From assembly GCA_010645155.1 (NCBI GenBank), contig CM021322.1, positions 5,700,741-5,764,740 of the forward strand: a stretch of 64,000 nucleotides of DNA, given 5' to 3'. This document shows, one piece after another, positions 22,908-37,900 of the stretch. The translations under genes and the position numbers were made by a program. Position 1 is the first letter of the stretch. Every line of letters begins with the position of its first letter. The notes under the pieces are model-generated. The model was not told where the DNA came from and did not search any database. It worked only from the letters and a program-made list of their open reading frames with translations. Source of the stretch: Tigriopus japonicus. Lineage: Eukaryota > Arthropoda > Copepoda > Harpacticoida > Harpacticidae.

Positions 22908-25900
22908 TTATTTCTTCTTGGCAGCGGTTAAACCAGCTCCGGCGTTGAACTTGAAGAAGATGATATCTCCATCCTCCACCACGTAATTTCGGCCTTGTTG
23001 CCGATATTTGCCAGCCGCCTAAGATGAAGCATTAGATTTAAGGTTGAATTTCCCATGTTAAAAAATATATGTTGTTTTTACCTTGCAGGCCAATTCTGAT
23101 CCTTCCTCTTTGAAGTCTTCAAACTTCATGACTTCGGCCATGATGAAGCCCTTTTCAAAATCGGTATGGATTCGACCAGCCGCTTGAGGAGCCTTTGTAT
23201 TTTTCTGCAAAGACACATAAACTCTAGAAACTTGTGGTTTTGAACTAAACAATGGCATGGACGGAATTCCAGTAGGAAATGACTAGTTGAGAAGCTTAAA
23301 ATTAGGAACCGTATTTCGCAAGAAAAAACGTGTTCATTTTAATCTTCTAGTTGGCCTTCATTTACGAGTTTCGCCTATTTCGAATGATAAATCAGGAGAC
23401 ATTAGTAGAATTGTGGCAATTGGCCAATTTTGACGTGATTTACTCAGCCATTCACGTTCATATGCTTTGTTTGAGAAATGGCTTTTATTTTAGCACCACA
23501 TGGTTTGCAGAATTACAAAGTCATTAATCAAACAATTTGCGGTTCATAAAAAATGCCGCTGACACACTAGTTCGACCAACGATTCAGAGATGGCGCTTGC
23601 CTCCTGAAATCAACTTTACCTGAATGGTCCAAGCTTTGACCTCGTCAGGTCCGGCAGTGAAGAAATACATCAATTGAAGGGCCTTGTATCCCTGAACAAT
23701 GATTTTCTCCAAGGCTCTGAAAAACAAAAAATTATAAAAATTGATCACATTTCTCAAGCACTCGAGACGATTCAAGTGTGTTTGTGTGTCAATCTTTTAT
23801 TACATTAACTTGAATCGCAAGACCCATCTTGAAGTAAAGTTCATCGTCAAAGTTAAGTTTCGTTTACAAAAAGCGGTATTTATTTTGTCTCTTTTTTCTT
23901 GTGCGAGTTTATGCATTACAAACTGTCAAAAAACCTTGATTATCTATCAGCCAGCACCCTCATTATTCAGTTTGGTGAGAACTAGAGCTGAACCTCTTCG
24001 TGTCTATCTTTTAATCAATAATCACTTTTTGATGAATGTGCAACGACAACTGTGCACATTTAAACCTACGCATTGACACAAAGACGCCATTCTCAAGCGA
24101 GTATTTTTTTGGAAGTTTGTCCTTATCAATAATCTTCTCAATTTCAAAGCAGACCCAATATCTAAAAAAGGGGTTTGAACTCAACAAGATCAATGACGCC
24201 CCAATCAATCTCTATTACAACTTCGATTTCGCAATCTAACCCTTGTTTTGAAGCAATGGACTCTTTCTTGATCTTTTCGGGTTTTGTGTGTATGTTCAGG
24301 ACCTCTGGTCAATTCAGTCCCGAATGCTCTTCTTTGAGTGAGATCTGGCTTCATTGAACTGACGATTCTCCAGACCCTATCATCAAAATGAAAGAAACGG
24401 TCACAAACGGAGACAGGAAAATGACAGAAATACGACCTCCAACTACCACTGACTTCATCATCATGAACGACCAGACCAAATATTTGCGCCACGGAACTAA
24501 ACACAGAGATTCATAGAGGTGGCAGAACGCCGCTGTTTCGTGTTCACGGGGGATGCTAGACCACACGATATGTGAACAGAGAAACCTTTCGTAATTTGGA
24601 CGGGAGATCCGTGCTCTGTGACCATAACTCAAGCAGTCAGTTGGAATGCCCAATATTATTGCATTTACTACTAGGCCACTAGGGGCCGCCGTATGCGGTG
24701 GCACCTTTTGGTAGGGAACTTGATGGAGTTTGGTGGCATCATCCATGATTATGATGATGTTTTTGGGTGCTTGGACTAATTTGCCAGGCTTTTATCCGCT
24801 TCCACTTCTCTGAACGTTCACATCCATCATCCAGAGAGAGAGAGAGCGGAGTAATAATCTTCGCCTCCCTTCAGGGGATCTCTGAGTCTTTGAGTCTTGG
24901 TGTGTCATTTTCTGGCTTGAACTGGGCTGCTGCGAATTACACGCCTTGATTTATATTTCAAGAGGCATCTAGTGCTAGTAGGGTATATATTTGGGCTTAC
25001 ACCACGGAACATGACTCTGGCACGAATTAGCATTCATCACCAGGTAAGAGATTGGTGTGTTGTTGGTGTGTGTCAAGTCTTTGACGACACAAAAGGCTGA
25101 CTTTCTTTGCTCGGCAATCTTGGAGTTAATGATGGCGAAGAAGGCCTATAAATCTATCGAACGTGGGACGGACCCAGACAATTGCTCCCACATTTGAATA
25201 CCGGGGATGAAATTACAACTTGGCAATTGGGGAGGCTCATTTAATCATGCTGTGGAACTCTATGAACGTGGCAATCATTGGATAAAAAACCGACCACGTT
25301 GTCGCTCACTCTTCGTAGGTAAGTGTGTACCAGAGATCTGCTATTGCATCGGTTCCACTTCTCAGGGAGAGATCGAGGCGTACTTGAACCCGTACCGTGT
25401 GGTAAAACGGGCTCTAATTTGATAGTATTCAATGGATAATGACCCGCCACAAGACTTGAGTGGGCCAATTTTGATCTGGGGTACCCCAAATTAAGGAGCC
25501 CGAAAAACAGTGGAAAACATAAATTCTCCTGGCCTCAAATTTAGTGCATGTCCAACATGGCTCGTTTTTGTTTTCCTTGTCGTAGTGGTCGTTTCTTTCT
25601 TTTAGACCAGACGTACTCATCCACCTAGAATGACACTGAACTACAACCATTTCATGATTTGTAACGTACCAATGAAATCCTTGTCAAGGGTCGGTCGTTG
25701 TTCAACCCCGAATTAGGACACAAACGTGTTTTTTTGCACTTCAATTGCTATCATTTGACCCCAATGGACCAATTGCGTTGGTTGGTGTTTGTCGGAGGAA
25801 TTGGTCCTCCCACGGAATGGACACAAATATGGTTTAACGTTCATGTTGGTCCCAATACAAGAAACACACATTTTCCAAGCCAGCGTTTCCCCCTGGGGGA

Positions 25901-28900
25901 AAATTAGTACACGAGGGAGGGTCAACCAAGAACCGCCGTGTAATATTAGTGTTTCGAGTCCAATCACTGGACTCAAATGAACATATTGGCATCTGAACTC
26001 GACAGCGTACCTGCCAATATATCAATCAAAACAATATGGAAATGACTGCCTTCCGTCCCAAATTACAGATCTGGTCTCGAATGAAAAAAAGAACCAGAAT
26101 CATTGAGGCATGTCTCGTCGTGGAGATACTCACACATGGACACAGACAAACCAATCGATCAGCCAACCTACACTTGAAGGCACTTACTCGCCCTGATTAG
26201 TTACATTTGACAGGGCCTCAGCCAGCACATAATATGGAAATATCAACGTTTTGTCAGAATAATAACGGCTAGAACGCTTGTCGATTTATTTTCGTTTATG
26301 AACTCGGGTTCCACAGCCATGTTAATGTTTGCAACAAGCCATTCTTGATCCACTTGTCAAGTGCACCCTCCTAAATTGGAGGAACAACTTTACCTAATCG
26401 CTGAAGGAAAATGGCACACCAACCACTACAAGTCCTAGCTTCCAGACCCGAAGAAATGAGAACATTGCATGGGAACAATAGTTTGCTTGGAGGTTTTCTA
26501 AATGGGCTTGGCGTGTTGGAAGAACCAAATCGGGTGAACAGGCACAATGTTGGTGTACCTATTACTACCAGTACTACTACTACTACTACCATGTACTACA
26601 TATCCTCTTCAACAGAAAAGAGAAGTGGAATGGAGCTCTTGGTCGTTTCCAAGTTTACGGCAAGGACCACCAACCACCCAGCAACTTTAGTCCCCTCGTC
26701 GTCATTGGGGGCCGATGATCAAGCTATCGATTTTTGGCTGTTCTTTCCTCAGTTCTCCTGGTTTGCCATTGGTTGTTGAACCCTCAGTGCTTCTCACTCT
26801 GGAACCACTCTCAAACCAGCAGGAAAAGGCAAAAGGCGACCACCGACACAACCAGCGAACCAACGACGAGCCCAACGAGAGGGGGAGCTAACAACATGCA
26901 CAACCAACATTACCTGCCATTATGACAGAATGAAACCAACGTACTCTGAAATGGTTGGAAGGGGCCACCTTCGGATAAAAAAACAAAAAAAAACAGCACT
27001 TGAGGACTCGATTTGAGTGACACATGGGCAATGTAGAGCAAAATGGCTTACCATTCGTGAGAGGACCGCACCGATGGCTTAGTAAAACTGAGTTGTTTTG
27101 ATGACGATTAAGCGATAATAGTTGCCTCAGAGGATGTTTAGTCACATTATTTATATGTATTCTGCAGCGTTTGGGCAGACAAACCCGTGATTAGGAAATA
27201 GAAAATGAAGGAAAGGCGCCAAACCAACCACCATCACTGCCACGACAACAACAAGAAACCAATGGCATATCAAGTACGACATAATCATTTCGGAGAACGA
27301 AGTTCCTTTTCGTTCCTTAGTAGTAGATCGTAGATGAGATGGACGTGGAGAAAGAGGGGCAAGGAAAAGAAGCAGAACGAGAGAATTCAAAGCAATTTTC
27401 GGTTCAAAACACCCTTAATCACAGAAGGGCCGTAATCTAACTGCCAATCATTTTACAATTATTTAGAGACAAACAATCATATCATCATCATGATTGTTGT
27501 CTTCGTCGTCAATGCCAATACTGGCTGGACTTGGATATTCTTCGACCACCGCTAAAGAAGGCCACACACTCGAAAAGATCTGGAATACACTTAAAACTCG
27601 ACCTAGACAACAATCGATGATTCTTTACCATCTTCACGGCAACTTTCTAGTTTTGTCGATTCATTTGTCACATGAATGGAAACATTTGGATGACGCCGAC
27701 CCAAACGTCGACATTATTATTGGGAGAAGATGTGTAATTTCCAGTCATCAACACAGGCATTTACCGGTACCGGTAAGTAACAAGATTAGACCTCAAAACC
27801 TAAGCTATTCAACAACTGGAAATGGGATAAGGAAGTCCATAAAATTGAAGACGAACACGACGACCTTAACTTTGGCGTCAATTCCCCAATCAATACGCCA
27901 CTAACAGAAACAGTCAATCGACAACTCGACCTTACAACACGAGTTTTAAGCGTTCAAACAAGTTTTGTTTTTATACAAACGTATAGATTAAGTTCGATCA
28001 CGATTGCGTGGAGTTACTAATATGCATTGATTCTTCACAAATTTGACTTTCCACAGCCATTTTTGGTCCCTTCTGTTAGTAGTACAAAAATCGAGAGAGG
28101 CAACGTATGCCATGGTTACTTCTCTTGATCGATACAAACTCCTTGTCAAAGTTCGTGACATTATTCAAAATCGAAACATCCGTTACAAGCACCTCATCGG
28201 CGAAGGTAAAGGCAATTAAAAAATGCTTGCCAAAATCACCCCACAAAACAGCCTCCACCTATTATTGTACTGGCTATAGGTCTGTTATTAAAGTAGTTTG
28301 GAAGTTTACCGGAAGCATATCTAGAAACATAGAGATAAAGCATATGAGATCGAGTAGAAATAAGCACGCTCGATCAAGTTTTGCCACAAAATTCAAGCTG
28401 CGTTTTTCAATCGTAGCTTATGTAGTGAAATTTGATCGAGCTACAGTTCTATATGCACATAAATGTCACTCCCTAATTGTTCGTGATTCAACAAACTTGC
28501 ACTGTGTGTGTGCGATGGGATTTGACATTGAACACAGGTAGTTGCGTGATTCAAAACTGGAATTTGCGATTTCAGGGAGTCAGTGGCGGCATTGCTTATT
28601 CAACTGCTATGCTCGAACAAGAGCAAAGCATAAACAATCAAGTCACCTGGCACCCTTGCTGCTGGACTACTGAAATGAGCTCAAAACAAATCTCCACTGA
28701 CTTAACTGGAGTGACATACAGACACTGTATCTGTCTATATTAACTGTAGATCGAGCATGTTTATTTCTACTCCGTCTCATATGCTTCTTTCATGTTTCTA
28801 GATGTGTTTCCACTATAGTCTCAAACTACTTCAACAACCGACCTTATATTGCTCATCCGCAATAACTCGTACGAAATAACGTAACTTAAATGAATCAAAC

Positions 28901-31900
28901 TTCAAAGTTTTCTCTATGGCAAACATGATTGGAATATTCGTTTTCATTCTCCGTTTAGTTTGCTACACATGGAATTTGGACTTACGTCTCGCATTTGACT
29001 TCCTCGCAATAGGCTTTTCGCTCATCGTCGGAGCCAAAATCCATGAGCTTGGATTCGAAGGCGCCAGAAAATGGGATGATCACTGCCCCGGGGTCATTCT
29101 TGTCCACATACTCCTTGATCTTGGGCAGCCTGAAAGCAAACGGGAAAACAAATTGTCAAATTTCTCAGATTTCTTTCCCACCTCCAGAAAAAACAGTTTT
29201 GCTTGGTTCAAAAGGAGGGTTCGAGAGGGTGTTTCAGGCCATCAATTTGCCTCGTTATGAGTTGGGCATAATAAGATAAGACTAATAAATTACGCCACGC
29301 ACGGCCCATTCGACGACAGCATCCGTCTCTTTGTTCAAAAAACTAATTTGTATTTTGACAAATTCCTGATGCATATCTACGAAGCACATGTCAGAAGCTA
29401 ATTTCTTGACCAAATAGGGCTTCAACGTTCATCCATTGTCGACGTCTCAGACGCCAGCTACTTTTTCGATTATAAATCACTTCAAATCGATAACGAGACG
29501 TTGAGTAAAGCAGGTCTGAGAAAAATTACTGGATTTCCAAAACGAAATCCTAGTAATGGTTCCAATCATGGTTGGTTGGACCGCCACTTGGATGTAGTGC
29601 TTAAATATATACGGTTGAATACAATTGAAAAGGTAACACTCAAGTGATCATCATCCAACTTTTGCTCAATCCAATTCTACATGGGCATGGCTAGGGAGCC
29701 ATTTTGAAGGTGTGCAAATACAAATCCAAGTTGGAGAAAAGAATATTGTCGTGAGTTCTTCTTATGTCAAAGAGTTCTGAGTTTTTACACCCAATTTTGA
29801 CTGTACACGCATTAAAAGTTGACAGAAATGACGAGAAACAACCAGTTTCCGGTTTGTTTTTGCACAACAGATTGCTCTACCTGAAAACTCAGGCATGCCA
29901 AAAGGTATCCTGAGCTATCTTTCATGCTTAAATTGCATCAATGGATGAATGATTCGACACTTCTAGGTTTATTCATCCTCATTCATCAGTTCTGGCCCTC
30001 CCAAAATATTGACTTTGCGTCTTTGTCGGTGTCACCTCCTATCGGGATGGGCGTGCACTTGTCCCCGCCCCTCCACGCTCTAAAGATCTTCATGGCCCAA
30101 CAACCAGACCCCTCTCTCTCTCTTTCTCTCTCTCTTGGCCACCACAGAAATGGTTGTAGGAGTACCAGAAGCCCAGTTTTCAAGGGTGGTCCGTCAAATG
30201 TCGTTCGTTATGGTCCCGCTGAATTTTCGGTCAAGGAAGGAATGAAGTCGCGAGTGTTGACATGACACCTCTTCAAATGGGGCTAATGGACGGTTTGTTT
30301 CTCTACCAACTTGCTTCCAAGGAACAGATATTTAGCACTAATTAACCAAATGCACTAATAGCCGGCTATCCTGAGGGTGGTCCTCACTCAAATATGGCCG
30401 TCAAGTTAGAAGAGCAAGTTGTTCTTCGGAGAAGAAGGGATATTTTCAGCTGATTCAAATCCCAAGCTCTTTGGGTAAGAAGGGCTCTTTGTATTCGACG
30501 ATAAACGTGAGATGATGAAAGAAGGAGGAGATGTTGACTTGTTTAATTACATGCTTTTCATCCCACCTCGTTAATGAACTGGCACTTGGTCAGCCGTTCT
30601 TTTTTATGGTCCTTAAACTGAAACTTTGAAAGGTTTCTAGTTGAAAATAAAACTAAAAACCTGCTAAATGACTACTTCCTTGGATCCTGTTTGCATGCGT
30701 CCAATCAGAAATGTTCATTGATCAAACCTAAGATTGGCAGTGAGCCAACCAACTTGGGAAACGAGTCCGACGCTCAACATGCAAAAATATTATGCTCCGT
30801 TCATCCATACTCGAGCACAGATCTCGATGGTCTGTCTACATTTGCATAGTCAACCACTGTGCTTAAGAGTACAATCAAAAGAGTGCTCAAGTTCGCTCGA
30901 GGGCAGTGAATTAAAGAGGGAAATCAAGCGCATGAGCAAGTGCTGTACTGAACAATCCAGGGAGGTAGGTCAATTCTCTGCCATGCTCTATCTTCATGGA
31001 GCCAAAGTGGGCGGGGACAAGTCTGCATGATGGACATAAAAAACATGTTCTCAATCATGTTTTCGGATTTTTTTCTTCCTCTTCCATTTCTCTCTTTCTT
31101 TCTTTTCCAATTCTTTCTCAGATTGGATTGTCAAAAAAGTTTCGAACTGGCAAAATGATTTCTTCTTCGTTGGTCTAGTCACGCCCCTTTCCTCCAACGG
31201 ATTTGATAACTTACCAAAATAGACCAAACAAACTTGGCTCACGAGCAAAAAAATGTTGGAAAGCCGAAATGCTTCGTGCCGCAATCATTATGAAGCCAAA
31301 GAATAACTTATGAATTGCTCAAGGACTCACATGTTAAGATCGACACCACTCAAATGGTTCGTTTTATGTTTTGTAAGAAGAAGGGGAAAAAACAAAGCCA
31401 AGTTTCATCTCTTCCTTGAGAGGTGAATTCAACATCATTCTTTGGAAGAAAAAGGTCGTCAGTTGTGATAGATAAATGGCCTGTGACTAATTGTCTTCAA
31501 ATGGGCAGAACCTCTGCGTGGCGTCGTTCAAGGTGGAGGGCCCCCTCCCAAGCAGAAAAATTCCGAACCTGAACAGTGAGTGGAAAAATGTTTGGAATGG
31601 AAAAATTAGGGCTTGTGTGAAAATTCGAGTCACAACACTCATTGCCCTCACGATTTTAATGATCCATTTCTTCCAAGGAGTCGAGAGTAAATTTGGGCGT
31701 TTTCAAGATTTGATGTGTACGTTTGCTGGATTTACTTTTTGGGAATTACAAGCAAACAATTACGATTTGCGAACGTAATGGTGTGCCAACAAACCTAATG
31801 TAATTCAGATACTTGTATTTTGTTTTTGTGACATAGCATTCTGTAATCGAAGAAAAATGAAATATATGGAACATCTAAAGCCTCCACATATTCACATCAT

Positions 31901-34900
31901 ATTCACAGCATATACATATTCACATATTCTAATCGAAGTGCAATTCTGTCCTATTAGGTGACAATGGACTACGTTTTCTAGAAAACCATTTCAACGATCA
32001 AAGAAGTAACACACCTGTTGCTTTAACAAGAGATCATATCGCAGAATTCTGCACCTTGTTCTCAAAATTGCTTTCAGTTAACAAACTTTTTTTAAATGAG
32101 ACTGAGACAGGTTTCTTTTTGGAAAAGAGAATGATCAAATGCGGGAATCTTGTTACAGCCTTCAAATTGTATAGAAGGAAAAACTCATAGAGTACGCAAG
32201 TCAACAGTCGAACATAATGACACGCTAGATGAACTAAAAAATATCATAGTTTTGTATAATAGAAGGCATTTTTCCGTCTAAAGGCCAATATCATATTTGT
32301 TATATTTTAACGAGCACGTTACAGCGGGAAACGTCATTTTAATAACTAAGCAATGAATTGGGGCAATTCTTGGACAAGTTAGATAAACCTGAGGCGTTCG
32401 ATTCTACAGGTTGTTTGAAATTAGAGTCCCAAAAACAGTGATAGCATAATGTGACAAAATGAGATATATGCTCAAGTTAATTTTGGGTCCAAATAACTTA
32501 AAAGGAGCAGGTGTGTAACTAACTCTTTGCCTTGAACCCTAATTATTTTGGAATTGTACGTTCCATTTTTTACAGTTTAAGAAAAGCACTCTTCATTTAA
32601 ATTACGAATTAGTGCAAAACTCTTTCCGTTGTTTTCGTTGTTTGCATTCAATTGAAAGAAGTCTTTCATTCTCTAGTGTTTGTCAATTATACACTTTCTT
32701 ATTATTAATTTGTTTTTCTTGGGTTTCTTGCCCATGAAGATAAAAGACAGCATACAAAAGTACGCCTTAGTGGTCTTCACATTAACTTTCCAGAGTTCAT
32801 GACTTACTTCCTTAATTATCATTTATATCATAAAGTAGACTCATCCAAGTAATTTATTTAATGTATTCAATTTAGTCGTCTGATCAATTCCACTTCGTTT
32901 AATGCTCATGGACTTTTTCATTCTTGAGCTGACTCAAATCGGTCCCAGTTCTTACGAAAATCATCATTGAGGGCTACCATAATCAATCATAAGCATTAAT
33001 CTAATGGATGGATTGACATGGAAAGCTTTTTAGAGCCTCTTACATTTCATAATGAGGTGGCCACATAGCTACTACATTTCGTCTTGAAAGGAGCCCTGGA
33101 TTTGAGCTGATATCCTCGGTGGCACCAGACTCCTCCTCCTGGCCCCACCTCTTTTCAAAACCAAGAACAAAGTTAAATGCACCCAACACCTACAATTAAG
33201 AGGCTGTCTCAAATGTCCCCCTTTTCTTTCTTTCTCCTCTCTGCTCTCTGTTTCTAGCTTTGCCAAGTCGTAATTAAACGCACACATCATTTTGAAACTT
33301 GAAACGGCAGTGGAAGCTTCCTCGGAATCATTATGAGAACCAGCTCAAGATTGGTTGTTTAATCTTATGCAAAGCCAGCCACACGACTGCTCAGACCCTA
33401 ACTTGGTACACCATCGAAGAGAGCCTAAGTCCCTCCAACCACCACAACTACTCCTACTACTGCTCATGAAATACTGACTGCTGAACAGTATTAGAACGAG
33501 GACTTGTCAGGTCCAATTGCACGAGGAACACACATGAAATAATTGAACTTGCAAGCCACACGAAATAATTTCCGTCGCAATCAAGCCACTAACTTTGGAG
33601 GGGAACCGTTGCCGTTGGTTGGTTGGTTGGGTTGTCGCCGTGGAATAGAATGGCACTCGAGTCGTCGTTAGAGAAGTAGAAGTGGTAGTAGTCGCAGTAG
33701 TAGTAGTAACAGAAGTCAGAGGAAATGAAGGGAAAAAAAGTTCCCATTTCTTGTTTTCTACCTTTTCGAGAGAATTTTGACGTGGCGAGCCAGAGTGTGA
33801 GTGAGTCGCAAAGGGGTTATTAAGTGCATGAAATAAATGCTGTTGCCAATTCATTTCAAATTTGATACCACTGCTTCATTATGCTGTGTCGTGGTTGGCC
33901 ATGTGACTCACGGACCAAGCAAGCTTTTGGATCCACTCGGTTTGGAAACGACGAAATACGAAAAAAAACATATAAAAATGAATGCATTCCACTCACCACT
34001 TGTTCTTCTTCCGAATGAAATCCTTCTCGGAGAGATTCACGAGATAAATCATCGGTTTGGCTGTGATGAACAAATGCTTATTCAGCACCTCAATCTGAAA
34101 AATGGGAATCAAATCAGAGTAAAAGAAGTCAACAATCGTTCCGTGGATTTGTATTAGCCATAAACGCTTGTATTTGAAATCCAGGGTGTGTAGCTGTTTC
34201 AGTTCAATAATTAGAAGTAATGTTCCCAGATGGGAAGATTCTATTTCTTATCTGATGGTTGGGGTATTCGAAGGCTAAGAAAAAGATCCCTTTCGGAAAA
34301 ATGGATGAGAGTGTGAATTATCGCACTATTAAACGGTGCTTGAAATTCCTTGGGGCGGACCAGAGGAATGGGCGGAAGGCACCCCAAAGTGATCGAATCA
34401 AAGAACCCCCTGATGATATCTCATTTTTGTCTCTCTGCGTGAAACCATCTATATTTCAGAAGGCACACAAGATAATTTCCAATTACCGACTACTCACAAA
34501 GTCACAATCATCACCCGGGAAGTCCACACGCGATTACATTCACTCGATACAATAATACACGCGTCTTCCAACCCATCCTCATATCAACCTCACCTTGTAT
34601 GGTCGATGCCAATCACTGCCGCCAATAATGGGTACCTTTCGTTCATAACACATGGCTTCCAAAGTTGAAAACAAAATCATATTCACTTACGTCGCTTCCA
34701 TTCCAATCTCCAAATCGTATGTGCTTGCCTTGGTCGATCAGAACGGTCTTGATCTTGGTCATGATGTCCTAAAGTCGGGAGAAACAGAGAAAATTGGAGA
34801 GAGGTCATAAATAGTCGCGGGCGAGAGACGACTTATTGGGGATGGTGAGGGGCGTTCCAAGTCGTAACCTTGATAATTCAATACACCCGGTACAGGGGGA

Positions 34901-37900
34901 GCATGTGGGCACTGACAACATGACATATGGAATCTATAAATGATGAAGAGTTTCTTCGTCTCTTGCTGTGCCATGAGATTAGAGCGATCATTGTTCGAAT
35001 TCATTTTCAGCGGGGGATCACACCTCCACTTCTACTATGAACCAACCATTCGAGATTCTTGAAAATAAACCTCAAGGTAACTAACATGCGTTTTGCTTGA
35101 GAAATTGAACATCTTCAGCTTTCCCTGAGCACAATATTGCATTCAGATTTTGGGGTCAGAATCTAATAAAGACCCACAGAAGAGCGCTCAAAGAAGATAA
35201 TGGTCTTTATCAAACCCTTTGGTCTGGGCGAGTGGGAAATTCTATCTAATTAGATAATTACTGTTTTGAGGTGGAGCTTCAGTTTCGGATGGTCGAGGTA
35301 GGGGGCCTCTCTCACAGAAGAACCAAAGAAAGAAAGAAAGAAAGGAGTTCAAATCAAGAGTTTCTTCGCTTTTGCGTGTCGTTACAAAGAAAGGGGAGGA
35401 TGGAATTTAGAACATGGGAAACCATATGGAACCTACTCACTCCTTTTCAAAGCGTTATCCACGACATAAATTGGCTGCACGAGAGAAAGCTAAAAACCCT
35501 GATGGTACTCACATATTCCGCCTTGAGCTTCTTCTCATTGCCTCGGACATATTTGCGCTCCAACTCCTCGTAGACCTTGTTGAATCCCTCCACATCCTTG
35601 AGTCGAAGCTCCTCGTTGATGATGTCCAAATCTCGGACTGGGTCCACTTCACCCTCGACGTGAGTGATCTCGGAATCCTCAAAGGTGCCTGAAACCCAAT
35701 AAGGTTCAGTGCCTCCAGTCAGTCAGTGAGTACCACAAAGTAATCGCTCTTGTTTGTGGGTATGAAAGTGCTTGTAAAGCATTGCCGTGGAATTTCAATT
35801 GGTCCTTTGTTCCACCGACAGCGCTACTTCATCAATCGATTATGTTTTCTGACCGAAAAAATGGGGGAAAGAAGCGCGAGTTTCGGTAGGAACACATGTT
35901 CATGTGTGTGTGGAGATGTGCATACAAGGTTTTCATTTGTCGGCGTGTCTCTCAATCTTTGAACGATCTGCCTTTAGAGCTCTACAAGCCTTCTTAACAC
36001 CTAGTTAAGTACTATGTTTCGTTCAGTCAAAGAGAAGTCAACCCTGGGGGTGAAGAGGCCACGCAGGAATCGGAAGGGATCTCCATTTCTCTTGGAGAAG
36101 AGAAGAGAGGCGGCTTCCTTTGAACACTTTGGAACCCACTTGAAAGTTTACTCTTGAGCTTGGGCGCAACACCTCTTGGCTGTCTTTGTAGTGGTGGTAG
36201 TAGTACATCTATGACAACGAATAATTAGTAGAGACTCCTGCCGCGGTCGCCATTTGACCAGTGGGTTCAGGCGGAGAAATTTCCATCCTTTCTGTCCACT
36301 AATTTGTATTGTCAGTGTGAATTTTTTCATTAGGGATTGGCGCCAGCCATTCTACGGATATGTCTGTCCATGCTGCACACACCTCATTCTTCAACCCTTT
36401 CTGCCGAATAAGTGGAAACCCAAAAGAACATGGAAGATGGTGGTGTTACAATCATGCCCCTCAAGAACAGAACAGGCTTGGTTCCTCGACGACTTATAAA
36501 TCTTGGCCAGGAATTTGGCCCTCTCGTTGGTCCGTAAATTTCTCAAAGGGTGAAAATATGCCGTGGTAACCAACTGTGAAGTGTGGCCGTCCACGAAGGG
36601 CTCCCTAAGACACAAAGTCAAAGGGTTTTGAACAAAATTCACAATCTCCTTGGGGGTCTCATCGCGGAGTGTAACCAATTCCTAATTACTAACAGAATGT
36701 ATCAGCAAGTCAACACAAAATCATGGCCAAAATGCCTCGGGGTGGTCTCCTTCAACCACGTACGAACAATCGAGTCACGCCAAATGGCAGCTTAAACAAA
36801 TATTTCTGACATATCCCAATAAGTAATTAAATGTTTGGGCTCAATTTGCTCATATTTGTGAGGCGATTGCCCGCGCACCATCTTAGGTCGATTAACAAGA
36901 TTTTTTGGTGCGCAAAAGTTCGTAACGCCATTATTTTGATTGTACTTACGGCAAAGATGGAACATGGCATCGCAGGCCTTGATGTGAGACAAAAAGGCAT
37001 TGCCCAATCCTTGACCTTCGGAAGCCCCTTTGACCAATCCAGCGATATCCGTCACATTCAAGAACGCAGGGACTTTGCTAAAAAAGAAGGGGAAAAATAT
37101 TAATTGATTCTTACATTTGACAGTTTGAAATCACAATTATTGAAAGGCATGACTGTCTTGAACAAATACTGCCTTCGAATATTGAAGAGACCGATCATTC
37201 AGGGGTTTTCCTTTCATTTTTCTTGTTTGCTCAAGCGGCAAGAACTTGTCGCTCTCACTCTCGTCAATTCATCATGGAGGGCCGGTGTCTTCTCAGCAGG
37301 GCTTTCCGATAAATGCCGATTCAAATTGGAAAATAATCCCCAGGTTTGTGGATAATTTCCCCCCTAAACATCGCTGACTAGACAATCCAGTCGGGTTCAG
37401 TTCCAGGATCAAGTCCATTGGCTGTCTCTCAAGGATTTCCTGAACAACTTTTCTCAGCTGTCGCTCAGTCGACAGCATCATTGACCAGGCTTGTGTACCA
37501 TTCGGCAGCTAAAGGGCGGTTCCAATGGCCAAATGACAAGATACAGAGGATGTTTGTCAATGCCTTTATTACCACCTAGGTAAACCCCGTTCCCTGTAAT
37601 GTAGGATCCATTGACCGCTTCGAAGCGAAGTCCCTGCGAAATGCTCTAAAGAGCGGACGGACGGACGAACGGACGTCCAAGTTGGCGGCGAAAGGAAAAG
37701 CGGGACAGGTGAACGAACCAAAGAACGGACGAAAGAGCGAACCATTACCATCACCCCCATCACATCGGTCGGTGCGATATTGTCGGTTGATTTTTGGTTT
37801 CGGAACCCTTTGTCCTTGACCAATTGCTAGTCACCTTTCAAAACCCATGACAATGAGGAGTCCATTCAAAAAACCAGTCTGAGAATTGGATTAGTCAAAA

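Larger units (their letters stand above)
23717..28278 (-). other. OLA1 intron 7, 3' part: no gene seen
   Basis: The part of intron 7 between exon 8 and the element at 28279. It holds microsatellites, including a GA run near 24838 and a TAC/CTA run at 26565-26592, plus an exact 16-bp palindrome at 27761-27776. Open frames of up to 136 residues are low in family signal on both strands. Confidence 0.5.

Noticed and set aside
24351..24746. Minus-strand 131-codon frame in OLA1 intron 7
   Set aside because: Overlaps other frames on both strands, has no signature, and residue usage looks random.
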